44,463 bases of DNA from J005 sp964613235. GTDB taxonomy: Bacteria > Pseudomonadota > Zetaproteobacteria > Mariprofundales > Mariprofundaceae. Both the position numbers and the translations under genes were made by a program. The stretch is taken from NCBI GenBank assembly GCA_964613235.1, contig CAZTGM010000006.1, positions 1 through 44,463 of the forward strand. The letters are read 5' to 3'. Below are positions 23,342-32,837 of the stretch, in pieces. Every line of letters begins with the position of its first letter. Positions within the stretch are counted from its first letter, which is position 1. Below the pieces are notes generated by a model, which saw only the letters and a list, made by a program, of their open reading frames with translations, ran no database searches and had not been told where the DNA came from.

Positions 23342-25948
23342 ATGAGCAAGATGCCCGATTCTCCCAAACATACGCCGATGATGCAGCAGTATCTGGCGAT
23401 CAAGTCGGAGTATGCCGACTGTCTGCTGTTCTATCGTATGGGTGATTTTTACGAAATGTTCTTTGACGATGCACGTGTGGCTGCGGACATTCTGGATATC
23501 ACGTTGACCAAACGCGGTAAATCCGGTGGGCAAGATATTCCCATGGCCGGTGTACCATGGCATCAGGCGGAAGTCTATCTGGCCAAACTGGTGCGAGCGG
23601 GTAGACGCGTGGCCATTTGCGAACAGATGGAGCCGCCTGATGGCAAGAAAGGACCTGTGCGACGGGAAGTGGTGCGCGTGGTCACACCCGGCACGATCAC
23701 CGAATCCGAATTGTTGCCGCAACAACAATCGGCACCATTGGTTGCCTTGTTTTATGCGGATACCGTATGGGGACTGGCGGCGCTGGATGTATCGGCCGGT
23801 CGCTGGTCTTTGTATGAAGGAGAGCAGTCATTTACTTTGGATGAATACCTGGAGGTGTTGCATCCGGCGGAAATTCTGTTGGTGAACGGGCAGGAAAAAC
23901 CTGCCGTACTTGCCTGCAGTGTGGCGCATCCGGGTGACTGGAGTTTCAGTGCTGCGGTGGCGCGCGAAAAATTGCAAACGCATTTTGGTATTGCGGACTG
24001 GGATGCACTGAATCTTCAGCAGCACCCGGCTGTCAGCGCTGCGGTCGGTGCGATTTTGGTTTATCTGGAACAGACTCAGAAAGGGGCACTGGCGCATGCT
24101 GAATTGCCGGTATTCAGAGAGCATGCCGATTTCATGCGCATTGATGCACGTTCACGGCGTAATCTGGAGCTGAACTGTGGCATGAATGGTGATCCGCATG
24201 CCGGCATGCTGGCCGTTATCGACCAGACGGGAACGGCCATGGGGGCGCGCATGTTGCGCCAGTGGCTGAACCTGCCCTTGCTGGATACAGGGAAGATTCG
24301 TGCACGTCAGGATGCGGTACAGAGTTTGCTGGATGATGAAGAGACACAGCAGTCGATACTGAACGCGTTGTCAAATGTTCGGGATATGGAGCGCATGCTA
24401 ACCAGGTTGTTGCTTGGTCGCGCCCTGCCGAGGGATTTTCGGGGTATGGCAGATAGCCTGATGGCTTTGCCGGAACTGGTACAGGCGATCGGGGCGCGCA
24501 GCGGATTGTTTGAACAGATGCGTCAGGCAATGCGTGGCCTGGAGGCGCTGGCGGAAGAGGTGGATGCGGCTATTGAAACAACACCGCCGGCCGTGTTTCG
24601 TGATGGTGGGGTTATCCGCGCAGGTTATGATGCGGAACTGGATCGTTTGCGTCAGCTGGCCGATGATGCCGGCGCCTGGCTGAAGGAATACGAAGCCCGC
24701 GAGCGGGAACGTACAGGTCTGGCGAATCTGCGTGTTAAATATAACAAGGTGTTCGGTTATTTTATCGAAATTTCGAAAGCGCAGGCCGAACATGCGCCGG
24801 CAGACTATGTACGCAAGCAGACGCTGGTGAATGCAGAACGCTTTATTACTGATGAGTTGCATCGTTTTGAGTCGGAAATTCTGGGTGCCCGCGATCAGGC
24901 CATGAGCAGGGAAACATGGCTGATTGAACAATTACGTCAGCGGATCAGCGAACGGGCATCGGCGATTCAGCAGGCAGCCGCATCGGTGGCCATGCTGGAT
25001 GTGCTGTCCTGTTTTGCCTGGCTGGCGCGAAATTACCGTTATGTGCGGCCGGATGTGCATCAGGGACGACAGTTACAGATTCAGGGCGGCCGGCATGCGT
25101 TGGTCGAGCAGACGATGGGGCGCGATGAATTTGTCACCAATGATACGCATATGGACTTGAAATCACGTCGTTTCATGCTGCTTACCGGCCCGAATATGGG
25201 TGGCAAATCGACCTATATGCGGCAGGTTGCCTGGATTGTATGGCTGGCACATACAGGCTGTTTTGTACCGGCGGAAAGTGCACGCATTCCATTGACACGA
25301 CGCATCTTTACGCGTGTTGGCGCTGGTGATGAGCTGGCCAGCGGGCGTTCGACATTCATGGTTGAAATGATGGAAACGGCGACGATTCTCAATCAGCTGG
25401 AAGCTCGCTCTCTGGTTATTGTCGATGAAATCGGTCGCGGCACGAGTACCTGGGATGGCATGGCTATTGCCTGGGCCGTGGCTGAAAAGCTGGTAGCCAG
25501 CGAGGATGTACTGACACTGTTTGCGACACATTACCATGAATTGACGGAATTGCCTGATCAGTTTGAAACTGCATTCAATGCCTCGGTTACCGTGCGTGAA
25601 TGGAATGGTCAGGTGGTGTTTTTACATCGCGTTATTGAGGATGCGGCCGATCAGTCCTACGGCATTGCCGTTGCGCAACTGGCTGGCATGCCGCGAGAGG
25701 TGATCAAACGCGCCCGTGAACACCTGTTTCGCCTGGAGCATGACTCGGAACTGGCAGCAGAAAAGGGAAAAACGCAGTTAGGATTATTTGCCATGGCCGA
25801 AAAACGCCGGCAGGAAGAGGAATTCAGGCGCTTGCAGAACATCGCCGAGCGTCTGGCGGAAGTGGATGAAAATCATTTGCGGCCACTGGATGCATTGAAT
25901 CTGCTAGCTGAACTGAAGCAGGAGGTACAGGCGCATGAGTCCGCCTAA
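23342..25948 (+). CDS. mutS: DNA mismatch repair protein MutS
   Basis: MutS recognises base mismatches and small loops and starts repair with MutL. From the ATG at 23342 the protein is 868 residues. The mismatch-reading F-x-E falls at Phe36 and Glu38 (GDFYEMF), exactly as in E. coli, which supports this start over the ATGs at 23318 and 23351. Domains follow the standard order: mismatch-binding, connector, core/clamp (lever with YNKVFGYFIEISKAQ), then ATPase with Walker A GPNMGGKST at residues 616-624, VGAGDELASGRSTFMVEM, Walker B LVIVDEIGRGTSTWDG and FATHYHELTEL. The C-terminal helix-turn-helix/tetramer region is present but short. No strong ribosome site is visible. glnD starts 14 bases before its stop. 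Confidence 0.95.
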   Translation: MSKMPDSPKHTPMMQQYLAIKSEYADCLLFYRMGDFYEMFFDDARVAADILDITLTKRGKSGGQDIPMAGVPWHQAEVYLAKLVRAGRRVAICEQMEPPDGKKGPVRREVVRVVTPGTITESELLPQQQSAPLVALFYADTVWGLAALDVSAGRWSLYEGEQSFTLDEYLEVLHPAEILLVNGQEKPAVLACSVAHPGDWSFSAAVAREKLQTHFGIADWDALNLQQHPAVSAAVGAILVYLEQTQKGALAHAELPVFREHADFMRIDARSRRNLELNCGMNGDPHAGMLAVIDQTGTAMGARMLRQWLNLPLLDTGKIRARQDAVQSLLDDEETQQSILNALSNVRDMERMLTRLLLGRALPRDFRGMADSLMALPELVQAIGARSGLFEQMRQAMRGLEALAEEVDAAIETTPPAVFRDGGVIRAGYDAELDRLRQLADDAGAWLKEYEARERERTGLANLRVKYNKVFGYFIEISKAQAEHAPADYVRKQTLVNAERFITDELHRFESEILGARDQAMSRETWLIEQLRQRISERASAIQQAAASVAMLDVLSCFAWLARNYRYVRPDVHQGRQLQIQGGRHALVEQTMGRDEFVTNDTHMDLKSRRFMLLTGPNMGGKSTYMRQVAWIVWLAHTGCFVPAESARIPLTRRIFTRVGAGDELASGRSTFMVEMMETATILNQLEARSLVIVDEIGRGTSTWDGMAIAWAVAEKLVASEDVLTLFATHYHELTELPDQFETAFNASVTVREWNGQVVFLHRVIEDAADQSYGIAVAQLAGMPREVIKRAREHLFRLEHDSELAAEKGKTQLGLFAMAEKRRQEEEFRRLQNIAERLAEVDENHLRPLDALNLLAELKQEVQAHESA

Positions 25949-28499
25949 GACAAGGCTGCATGCACTGCATGATACGGTCAGGGAAGCCTTCCGGCAGGGA
26001 CAGGGCGGAGGCGTACTGTGCCGCATGATGAGCGAAGGAGTGGACCACATCGTTGTGGATCTGTGGCGTGAGCATGCACCGGTTGCGGCTGGTTGTGTTG
26101 ATCTGGTGGCTGTGGGTGGTTATGGGCGTGCAGAACTGGCGCCATTTTCGGACTGGGATTTCTGGCTGCTGACGCCGGAACAGATGGATGAAAGCATGAA
26201 TGGGGAAATCCAGGCGTTTCTCTATGCTCTCTGGGATATAGGAGCCAAGGTCGGCTATGCTGTGCGCAGTGTAAAGGAATCGCTGGAACATATTCAGAAC
26301 GACTGGGATGCGGCGACGGCTTCGCTGGAATCACGGTTGTTGTGTGGCTCGGGTGAACATTATCGCGCACTGAATGAACAACTGGAGTCTTTTTTTCGGC
26401 GGCAATACAAAAAATTTGTGCGTGTCAAACGTGCCGAGGTTGAGCAACGGCATCTGCGTAGCGGCGATACCGCATTTCTAATGGAACCGGATATCAAGGA
26501 GGGTAAGGGCGGTCTGCGTGATGTGCAGTCGATTTTCTGGATGGCGCGTGCATGGTATGGTATTCGGGATGCCGAGGGGCTGGTCGAGTATAGCGTTTTG
26601 TCGCATCGGGAACTGGAACACCTGTTAACCGCCCGGGACTTTCTGTTGCGTTGCCGTACAGGTTTGCATCTGGAGACTGAACGAGGGCTGGACCGGCTGA
26701 GTTTTGAGCTACAGATGACATTGACTGAATGCATGGGTTATCAACCGGCCGAGGGGCGACCGGCTGTGGAAGTATTCATGAAGGACTATTTCCGTCATGC
26801 CGGCCGACTGGCTCGCGTCAGCGGGCTTTTGACCATGCATTTTGATGAGTTGCTAAATCCGAAACTATTTTCATGGCAGAAGGACATCGGTGACGGATTC
26901 ACCTTGCAGGGAGATCGTGTGGGTATTGCCCATGAACGGGTATTTCAGGAAGATCGTTTGCGACTGTTGCGTATTTTTCATATTGCCCAGGAAGGTCGAC
27001 GGCGGTTGTCTAGTACGGCCTTGCGCCAGATACGCGAGGATGTATTGCTGATCGATGATGATTTTCGCTGTCATCCCGATGCCAGGGAACATTTCATGGC
27101 CATTCTTCGCGCCAAACGCAATGTACACTGGACGCTGAAGGAGATGAACGATACAGGCGTATTGGGGCGCTATATTCCCGAGTTCCGGCATGTGGTCGGT
27201 TTGGGGCAGTTCAATCGTTACCATGCCTATACGGTTGATGAACATACGATTCGTGCCGTCGGTGAGGCTCGCAACTTCATTCATGGCGAACGGCCGCAGC
27301 GTTTGTCTCTGGCGGCTGAGGTGATCTACAAGATTCATCGCCCCGAGTTGCTCTATCTGGCATTGATCTTCCATGATATCGCCAAGGGGATGCCGGGTGA
27401 TCATTCGCAGAATGGTGCGATGTTGGCACGCCGTTTTTGTCAGCGTATGGAGTTAAATGTCGATGCCAGTGCGCTGGTGGAATGGCTGGTGCGGGAACAC
27501 CTGACGATGGCCGTAACCAGTCAGCGCAGCGATTTGTCCGATCCGGAGGTGATTCGCAAGTTCGCCGATCTGGTGGGCGATGCCGGACGACTGAATTATC
27601 TGCTGCTGCTGAGTGTGGCGGATATTGCAGCTGTAGGGCCGAATGTGTGGAATGACTGGAAGGGCACCCTGTTGCATGAACTGTATCAGGCTACGCAACG
27701 TTATTTCCGTGGCGATCATGTACGTAGCAAGACAGCGGAAGATACGCTGAAGGTTCGTGTGCAGGCAGCACGCGACAAATTGTCACTGGATGATGCATTG
27801 CTGGATGAGACAGTGGCATTGATTCCCAGACGTTGCCTGGCGCATTTCCCACCGCATCAGCTGGCGCGTATTATGGAACTGATTGTCGCCAGTCAGGGGG
27901 GACGGAGAGTGGCCAGCTGGGTGGACAATAAACGTTGTGAAACGCTGATTATGGTTGTGACGGACGAACGGCCGGGCCTGTTGGCGACGCTTGCCGATGC
28001 CATGAGTTCAGGACATGTCAGCATTATTGCAGCCCAGGCCTTCGAATTGAATGATGGCCGGGCACTGGATGTATTCCATGTGCAGGGAACGGATGGGAAG
28101 GCGTTTGACGAAGCGACCGATTTACAACGTATTGAAAAGCGGATCTGCAGCACCCTGGATGAACAACAGGGATTGCAGGAACCTCGCACCATTCGGCATA
28201 GGAAACATATTCTGATGGAACATGTGCCGGTGCGTGTGCGGCATTTGCCGGAGGCTTCATCGCGGCAGACGGCTATTGAAGTGACAACGGCAGATCACCC
28301 CGGATTGCTGGCACGATTGACCTATACGATCAGCAGAGATGGATACAATATTCGCAATGCGGCGATATCCACCTTTGGCGAGCGGGTTGTCGATGTATTT
28401 TTCCTCGTCGGCAAGGATGGTCAGCCGCTGACGACGGAGGAGATGCAACGGCTGCTTGTCCGACTTGAGCAGGCGGCGCAGTTGCCGGAGGCTGCATGA
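25935..28499 (+). CDS. glnD: Bifunctional PII uridylyltransferase / uridylyl-removing enzyme GlnD
   Basis: GlnD senses glutamine and adds UMP to, or removes it from, PII proteins, so controlling nitrogen assimilation. The 854-residue product shows a nucleotidyltransferase domain with GGYGRAELAPFSDWD (Gly61 on, catalytic Asp73 and Asp75), a helical UTase domain with EPDIKEGKGGLRDVQ, an HD hydrolase domain with VDEHTIRAVGEA and FHDIAKGMPGDHS (His480-Asp481), and two ACT domains at about 669-745 and 780-850. All parts needed for both activities are present. GGAGG lies 9 bases before the ATG, inside mutS; the end overlaps the patatin gene by ATGA. No glnB/glnK is in the window. Confidence 0.95.
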   Translation: MSPPKTRLHALHDTVREAFRQGQGGGVLCRMMSEGVDHIVVDLWREHAPVAAGCVDLVAVGGYGRAELAPFSDWDFWLLTPEQMDESMNGEIQAFLYALWDIGAKVGYAVRSVKESLEHIQNDWDAATASLESRLLCGSGEHYRALNEQLESFFRRQYKKFVRVKRAEVEQRHLRSGDTAFLMEPDIKEGKGGLRDVQSIFWMARAWYGIRDAEGLVEYSVLSHRELEHLLTARDFLLRCRTGLHLETERGLDRLSFELQMTLTECMGYQPAEGRPAVEVFMKDYFRHAGRLARVSGLLTMHFDELLNPKLFSWQKDIGDGFTLQGDRVGIAHERVFQEDRLRLLRIFHIAQEGRRRLSSTALRQIREDVLLIDDDFRCHPDAREHFMAILRAKRNVHWTLKEMNDTGVLGRYIPEFRHVVGLGQFNRYHAYTVDEHTIRAVGEARNFIHGERPQRLSLAAEVIYKIHRPELLYLALIFHDIAKGMPGDHSQNGAMLARRFCQRMELNVDASALVEWLVREHLTMAVTSQRSDLSDPEVIRKFADLVGDAGRLNYLLLLSVADIAAVGPNVWNDWKGTLLHELYQATQRYFRGDHVRSKTAEDTLKVRVQAARDKLSLDDALLDETVALIPRRCLAHFPPHQLARIMELIVASQGGRRVASWVDNKRCETLIMVVTDERPGLLATLADAMSSGHVSIIAAQAFELNDGRALDVFHVQGTDGKAFDEATDLQRIEKRICSTLDEQQGLQEPRTIRHRKHILMEHVPVRVRHLPEASSRQTAIEVTTADHPGLLARLTYTISRDGYNIRNAAISTFGERVVDVFFLVGKDGQPLTTEEMQRLLVRLEQAAQLPEAA

Positions 28500-29428
28500 G
28501 TATATGGGATCAGTGGTTTCCCCATGGTAACCACTCGGCAGAGAAAAAAAGTGGTTTTGTGCTGGCTCTGGGCGGTGGTGGCGGCAGGGGATTGGCGCAT
28601 CTGGGGGTTTTTGATGTATTGGAGCAGCATGAACTGGTACCGGATGCCATTATCGGCACCAGCATCGGCGCCCTGTTTGGTGCAATGTATGCCATGGGTA
28701 ACAGTGCAGCCAGTATTCAGGAACAGGCTCTGGAATATCTCCAGTCCGAACCGTTTCACCGTCTGGAACTGCCTGTTATCGAGGCAGCTGATAATCCGGA
28801 TGAAAGCTGGTTGTCGCGTTTTGTTTCCGTGGCCAGGCAAACCGTGATGTATACCAAGGCTGCGACAGATATGGCACTTGCTGATGTGCAGGTATTATAT
28901 GAGGTCGCCGAGCTGTTTACAGACGGAAAAGATTTCCCGGCAGCTAAAATTCCACTATTTATTACAGCTGTTCAGTTCCCCTGTGGCGAATGTCGTGTTT
29001 TTTCGCAACAGCATGGTATTGCATTAAGTCGGGCAATTGCGGCCAGTATGGCCATTCCGGGAGTATTTGAACCGGTTGAGATTGCTAATGAGAAATATAT
29101 GGATGGTGGTCTGGCTTCCGAAATTCCGGCCAGAGATGCTGGCATGCTGGCCACAGAGGATCAGTTGGTGGTCGCCGTGAATGTCGGTTCACGACCTGCG
29201 GATGGTTATGAACCGGGGAATGTTTACGGCATGCTGGACTGGTCATCGCAAATCAAGTCGTTGTATTTGCGACGCTATGAGAAACAGTATGCCGACATAC
29301 TGATTGAGCCGCTGGTAGCCTATACGCAGTGGCATGACTTTTCCCGCCCACATGAGGAAATTGAAAAAGGTCGCCAGGCAACGCTGGAGATCATGCCGCA
29401 GCTGCTTTCCGCGCTGCAACGTATATGA
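28496..29428 (+). CDS. Patatin-like phospholipase (RssA/YchK type)
   Basis: The 310-residue product is a patatin-fold hydrolase with a Ser-Asp dyad. The oxyanion loop GGGGGRG is at residues 26-32, the nucleophile elbow GTSIG at 54-58 (Ser56), and the catalytic Asp in DGG at 203 (KYMDGGLASEIP). There is no signal peptide and no clear membrane helix, so it is probably cytoplasmic or peripheral. Members usually hydrolyse phospholipids or acyl esters; the substrate here is unknown. The start overlaps the glnD stop and the stop overlaps the next small gene, both by ATGA, placing a lipase in the mutS-glnD message. An esterase or thioesterase activity is possible. Confidence 0.87.
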   Translation: MSIWDQWFPHGNHSAEKKSGFVLALGGGGGRGLAHLGVFDVLEQHELVPDAIIGTSIGALFGAMYAMGNSAASIQEQALEYLQSEPFHRLELPVIEAADNPDESWLSRFVSVARQTVMYTKAATDMALADVQVLYEVAELFTDGKDFPAAKIPLFITAVQFPCGECRVFSQQHGIALSRAIAASMAIPGVFEPVEIANEKYMDGGLASEIPARDAGMLATEDQLVVAVNVGSRPADGYEPGNVYGMLDWSSQIKSLYLRRYEKQYADILIEPLVAYTQWHDFSRPHEEIEKGRQATLEIMPQLLSALQRI

Positions 29429-29682
29429 ACGCGAGAGCAGACTGGCATACACCAGAACAGATGCTGGGCATGCTGGGGGCTGTGCTGATCCTGTTTGCCT
29501 ATGGTGTTATGGTGGCCAGACCGCATAAAAAGCGTTTTTATTTTTCCGTCAGCCTGCTCGGTGGCATATGCCTGTTATGGGTGGCATTGCTGTATCGGAA
29601 TATGGGATTGATCGTGCTGGAGCTTGCCTGGATCGGCATCAATGTATGGGGGCTGCTTGGGGCAGGGAAAAGGGTATCGTGA
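29425..29682 (+). CDS. Small membrane protein, CBU_0592-like
   Basis: This 85-residue protein has three predicted membrane segments: about residues 13-32 (LGMLGAVLILFAYGVMVARP), 39-57 and 60-80 (LIVLELAWIGINVWGLLGAG). The pattern G-x-x-G-x-x-x-x-x-x-A-Y near the start and N/E-x-x-W-x-x-I-x-x-x-G-L at the end resembles the CBU_0592 family of unknown function. It overlaps the patatin gene by ATGA and the nucleotidyltransferase gene by GTGA, so it is very likely translated despite its small size. No catalytic motif is visible; a helper role for the neighbouring lipase is only a guess. Confidence 0.72.
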   Translation: MNARADWHTPEQMLGMLGAVLILFAYGVMVARPHKKRFYFSVSLLGGICLLWVALLYRNMGLIVLELAWIGINVWGLLGAGKRVS

Positions 29683-30365
29683 CGGTGCAGGGTGGATGTG
29701 GCGTGATTCTGGCCGCTGGATTGGGAACACGGCTGAAATGGCTTACGCAGCGGCGCCCGAAGGCATTGATGCAGATTGCCGGAGAGGCGTCTGTCATTCG
29801 TGTTATTCGGCGCCTGGTCGCCGCGGGAATCCACGATATTGCCATTAATACACACCATCATGCAGCCATATTGCGCGACTTTATCGGCGACGGCAGTCGT
29901 TTTGGCGCGCGCGTGGTGTACAGTCATGAAACGGAGCTGCTGGATTCAGGCGGCGGTGTGCGTCAGGCTATGGAGCTGTTGCCGGAAACAGATATACTGC
30001 TGGTACATAATGCGGACATTCAGGCAGACATCGATGTGCGGCAACTGATGCAGTGCCTGCCGGAACAGGGTGCGGTATTGGCAATGGTGGATAACCCTTC
30101 CCATCATGCCACAGGTGATTTCTGTTTCGATGGTGAACAGATCACACGCAACCATGGCGTGTATTTAACGTTTGCCGGCGTATCGGTCTGGCGCACTACT
30201 GTATTGCAGCAGTGGCAACCGGGTGAAGTGTTTTCACTGGTTGCCTGCATCCGGGCATGCATGGATCGAAAACAGTGCTATGGCATTCACCATCGCGGCC
30301 ACTGGTTCGATATTGGTCGTCCGACGGATTTGCGTGCGGCAGATCGCTACTATCGCCGCCGTTAG
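29679..30365 (+). CDS. Sugar-1-phosphate nucleotidyltransferase, MurU-like
   Basis: The 228-residue product is a short NTP transferase. It shows the nucleotide-binding loop VILAAGLGTRLKWLTQRRPKAL near the N-terminus (LAAGxGTR...K), AINTHHHA, GDGSRFGARVVYSHE and HNADI (the metal-binding Asp). This pattern fits MurU, which makes UDP-MurNAc from MurNAc-1-phosphate in cell-wall recycling, or related mannose-1-phosphate guanylyltransferases. The usual partner kinase AmgK is not adjacent. Start: the GTG at 29679 overlaps the previous stop (GTGA) and has an AGGGAAAAGGG just upstream; longer readings begin inside the preceding gene. It ends the mutS-led operon, 35 bases from the convergent bamD. Confidence 0.78.
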   Translation: MTVQGGCGVILAAGLGTRLKWLTQRRPKALMQIAGEASVIRVIRRLVAAGIHDIAINTHHHAAILRDFIGDGSRFGARVVYSHETELLDSGGGVRQAMELLPETDILLVHNADIQADIDVRQLMQCLPEQGAVLAMVDNPSHHATGDFCFDGEQITRNHGVYLTFAGVSVWRTTVLQQWQPGEVFSLVACIRACMDRKQCYGIHHRGHWFDIGRPTDLRAADRYYRRR

Positions 30366-30400
30366 ACGGGGTGTTGCAGTACGGGGTGGCGACGTTTATA

Positions 30401-31123
30401 TCAGAGAAATTCGCTCGCTTCGCCGCTCCACTCGCTGTTGGGGTAATTATAACGCAGCAGGGTGGCAATATCCCTGGCTTCATCATGCAGGCCCATCTTG
30501 TCGTAGGAAGATGCCAGGTAATACAGGGCTTCCTCGATCGATGGTGTGATCTCATAATGATCAACGATATACTGGAACCGGTTGGCCGCTGCGACGTATC
30601 GCTCACGATCGTAATAATGCATGCCGATGGCCAGTTCATGTGCAGCCAGTCGATTGTAGAGTAACTGCAACCGGGATGCGCCATCCTTGGCATAACTGGA
30701 AGAAGGGTGCTCCTTGATCAGGCGGTTGAAAGCATGGATGGCATTCTGGGTCTGCGTTGAATCGCGTTCCGCTTTGGTAATCTGGTGATAATAGCTCATG
30801 CCCAGCATGTATTTGGCATAGTCAACATTGGGATGGCGGGGATGCCGGTCGATGAAACGGTTGCTGAGTGTTTCGGAAAGGATGTATTCGCCGTTTTTGT
30901 AGGCGGCAAAAATGCGCAACAATTCCGCCTGGATGGAATAATGACTGTAAGGATGGCGTGCATTGAATTCTTCCAAGTACATATTGGCACGGTCGTAAAT
31001 GCCGTCATCAAGCAGATGCTGGGCATAGGCATAATCTTCTTTGGCAGTGCCGTGATGCTCCATGTCGCTGGCGCAGGAAGATAGAAGGAAAACAAGTCCG
31101 AAGATCCAGATATAGCGTAACAT
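30401..31123 (-). CDS. bamD: Outer membrane assembly lipoprotein BamD
   Basis: BamD is the essential lipoprotein partner of BamA in inserting beta-barrel proteins into the outer membrane. The 240-residue product has a lipoprotein signal with lipobox L-S-S-C (Cys17; next residue Ala, not Asp, so outer-membrane sorting) and a series of TPR-like helices: AEDYAYAQHLLDDGIYDRAN-like repeat from residue 29, then YAKYMLGMSYYHQ, AIHAFNRLIKEHPSSSYA and EEALYYLASSYDKMGLHDEA. Length and repeat spacing match BamD (about 245 residues in E. coli). The ATG at 31123 is used; an upstream TTG adds two residues. It follows pgeF by 9 bases. Confidence 0.9.
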   Translation of the reverse strand: MLRYIWIFGLVFLLSSCASDMEHHGTAKEDYAYAQHLLDDGIYDRANMYLEEFNARHPYSHYSIQAELLRIFAAYKNGEYILSETLSNRFIDRHPRHPNVDYAKYMLGMSYYHQITKAERDSTQTQNAIHAFNRLIKEHPSSSYAKDGASRLQLLYNRLAAHELAIGMHYYDRERYVAAANRFQYIVDHYEITPSIEEALYYLASSYDKMGLHDEARDIATLLRYNYPNSEWSGEASEFL

Positions 31124-31132
31124 GGTCAAACT

Positions 31133-31894
31133 CTAGGTGCATGAGGGGCGGACGACAACGGCCAGATGACGCCCCGTGTTTCCGTGATCCCGGCGATAGG
31201 AGAAAAAGCGATCAGGATGACACGATGTGCATAAGCTCAGGCTCTCAATCTGCTTCGCAGTAAGTCCCTGTTGTAGTAATTGGGCGCGGTTCATGGCGGC
31301 GATATCTGCCGACCAGTGATAGTCGTGGCGGATGATATACGGCTGATGAACGGAGCGTTTACCCAGTTCGGCGGCGCATACTTCGTCAATCGTAAAACAG
31401 CAAGGGCCGATGCACGGGCCCAGCGTGGCCAGCATGTTCGCAGTCGATGCGCCGGCCTTGCACATGGCATTCACGGTTTGGCTGACAATGCCTGCCGCCG
31501 TTCCCCGCCAGCCGGCGTGGACGGCCGCAAGCAGGCCATGTGAGGGGTCGGCCAGCAGGATGGGCAGGCAATCCGCCGTCTGCACGGCTAGGGGAAGGTT
31601 CCCCTCCGAAGTGAACAGTGCGTCGGCACGTTGACCGTTCTCGGTATTGTGCTCGCAGCAGATAACCCTGCACCCGTGTATCTGTTGCAGGCGTTTGGGA
31701 GCGCATGGCAGCGGCACGGCATCGATCAGACGTTGCAGATTGTTCTCAACATATGGTGCAGGGTTGAAGTCCGAGGGAGCAAAATTGAAACTGTCACCTG
31801 GCGGCGGGCTGACACCACCTTGCCGTGTGGTAAACAGCGCATGCATGCCATGCGTGTCAAATAACGGTGAGCGGATGAAGTCAGGGGTAAGCAT
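31133..31894 (-). CDS. pgeF: Purine nucleoside phosphorylase / polyphenol oxidase-family protein (PgeF, YfiH)
   Basis: YfiH/PgeF proteins were long called laccases; E. coli PgeF clears mis-incorporated L-Ser from a peptidoglycan precursor, and relatives cleave purine nucleosides. The 253-residue product has all family motifs: FTTRQGGVS, TADCLPILLAD (metal Cys), HAGWRGTAAGI (metal His), LGPCIGPCCF and CTSCHPDRFFSYRRD. The gene starts 14 bases inside rluD and ends 9 bases before bamD. rluD-pgeF adjacency is conserved widely; here bamD comes last in the same direction, whereas in E. coli it is divergent. Confidence 0.92.
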   Translation of the reverse strand: MLTPDFIRSPLFDTHGMHALFTTRQGGVSPPPGDSFNFAPSDFNPAPYVENNLQRLIDAVPLPCAPKRLQQIHGCRVICCEHNTENGQRADALFTSEGNLPLAVQTADCLPILLADPSHGLLAAVHAGWRGTAAGIVSQTVNAMCKAGASTANMLATLGPCIGPCCFTIDEVCAAELGKRSVHQPYIIRHDYHWSADIAAMNRAQLLQQGLTAKQIESLSLCTSCHPDRFFSYRRDHGNTGRHLAVVVRPSCT

Positions 31895-32837
31895 GTGTTA
31901 GTGCAGCTGACAGATATTGCAGATCATCAGGCAATGGGGCGGTAACCGCGATTTCTTGTCCGCTGATCGGATGTTGAAATGCCAGCACTTCGGCATGTAG
32001 GGCCTGGCGTTTCAGCTCACCGAGCGCTTCACGTACAGGCGTTGGAATCTCCTTGCCGGGATTAAATCGCCGCGCATAAACAGGATCACCCAGCAAGGGC
32101 AGACCGATATGCGATAAATGCACCCGAATCTGATGTGTGCGTCCGGTATGCAGCGTCAGGCGAAGACGACAGAACGGACCGTAACATGCCTCCACTTCCG
32201 CATCGGTGACGGCATGCCGTCCTGGCTTAACAACAGCCATTTTTTGCCGGTGTGCCGGGTGCCGGGCGATGGGAAGATCGATCGTTTTGTGATGCCAGCC
32301 TGGTGTACCGCGGCACCAGGCCAGATATTGCCGTTGCAGATCATGAGCTGCGAACATGGCAGTCAGGCGTTGATGTGCGGTTTCCGTTTTGGCAACAACG
32401 ATGCTGCCGGAAGTATCCTTGTCCAGACGATGCACGATGCCGGGGCGCTCAACACCATTGATACCCGGCAAATCAGGGCAATGATGCAGTAGCGCGTGCA
32501 CGAGTGTGCCCTGGTCATGGCCGTGTGATGGATGCACAACCATGCCAGCGGGCTTGTTGATAATGATCAGGTATTCGTCTTCATAGAGGATATCCAGTGC
32601 AATATCCTCGGCGACAAGATCCAGTGGACGGTTTTCCGGAAGTGTCCAGCGATAGGTTTCACCGCTTTTGACCCTGGCCGAAGGCTTTTGTACTGGTCCC
32701 TGAAGCAGTCCCTGTTCCAGCATCTGGCGGATTCTGCTGCGTGACAGACCACTGTAACGCGACAGTACGGCATCCAGCCGCTGCCCATGCTGGGCTGACG
32801 TGATGGTCAGCTCACAGGATGTTTCAGCCGAGCTCAT
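31881..32837 (-). CDS. rluD: 23S rRNA pseudouridine synthase RluD
   Basis: RluD makes pseudouridines 1911, 1915 and 1917 in helix 69 of 23S rRNA, important for subunit joining. The 318-residue product has an S4 RNA-binding domain (residues 15-75, GQRLDAVLSRYSGLSRSRIRQ) and the RluA-type catalytic core with HRLDKDTSG at 136-144 (catalytic Asp139), GRTHQIRVHLSHIGLPLLGDPVY and KPAGMVVHP. GGAGGTT lies 3-8 bases before the ATG, which overlaps the rne stop by ATGA. RluC/RluA-type specificity cannot be fully excluded, but the next gene pgeF is the usual neighbour of rluD. Confidence 0.93.
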   Translation of the reverse strand: MSSAETSCELTITSAQHGQRLDAVLSRYSGLSRSRIRQMLEQGLLQGPVQKPSARVKSGETYRWTLPENRPLDLVAEDIALDILYEDEYLIIINKPAGMVVHPSHGHDQGTLVHALLHHCPDLPGINGVERPGIVHRLDKDTSGSIVVAKTETAHQRLTAMFAAHDLQRQYLAWCRGTPGWHHKTIDLPIARHPAHRQKMAVVKPGRHAVTDAEVEACYGPFCRLRLTLHTGRTHQIRVHLSHIGLPLLGDPVYARRFNPGKEIPTPVREALGELKRQALHAEVLAFQHPISGQEIAVTAPLPDDLQYLSAALTHAYP

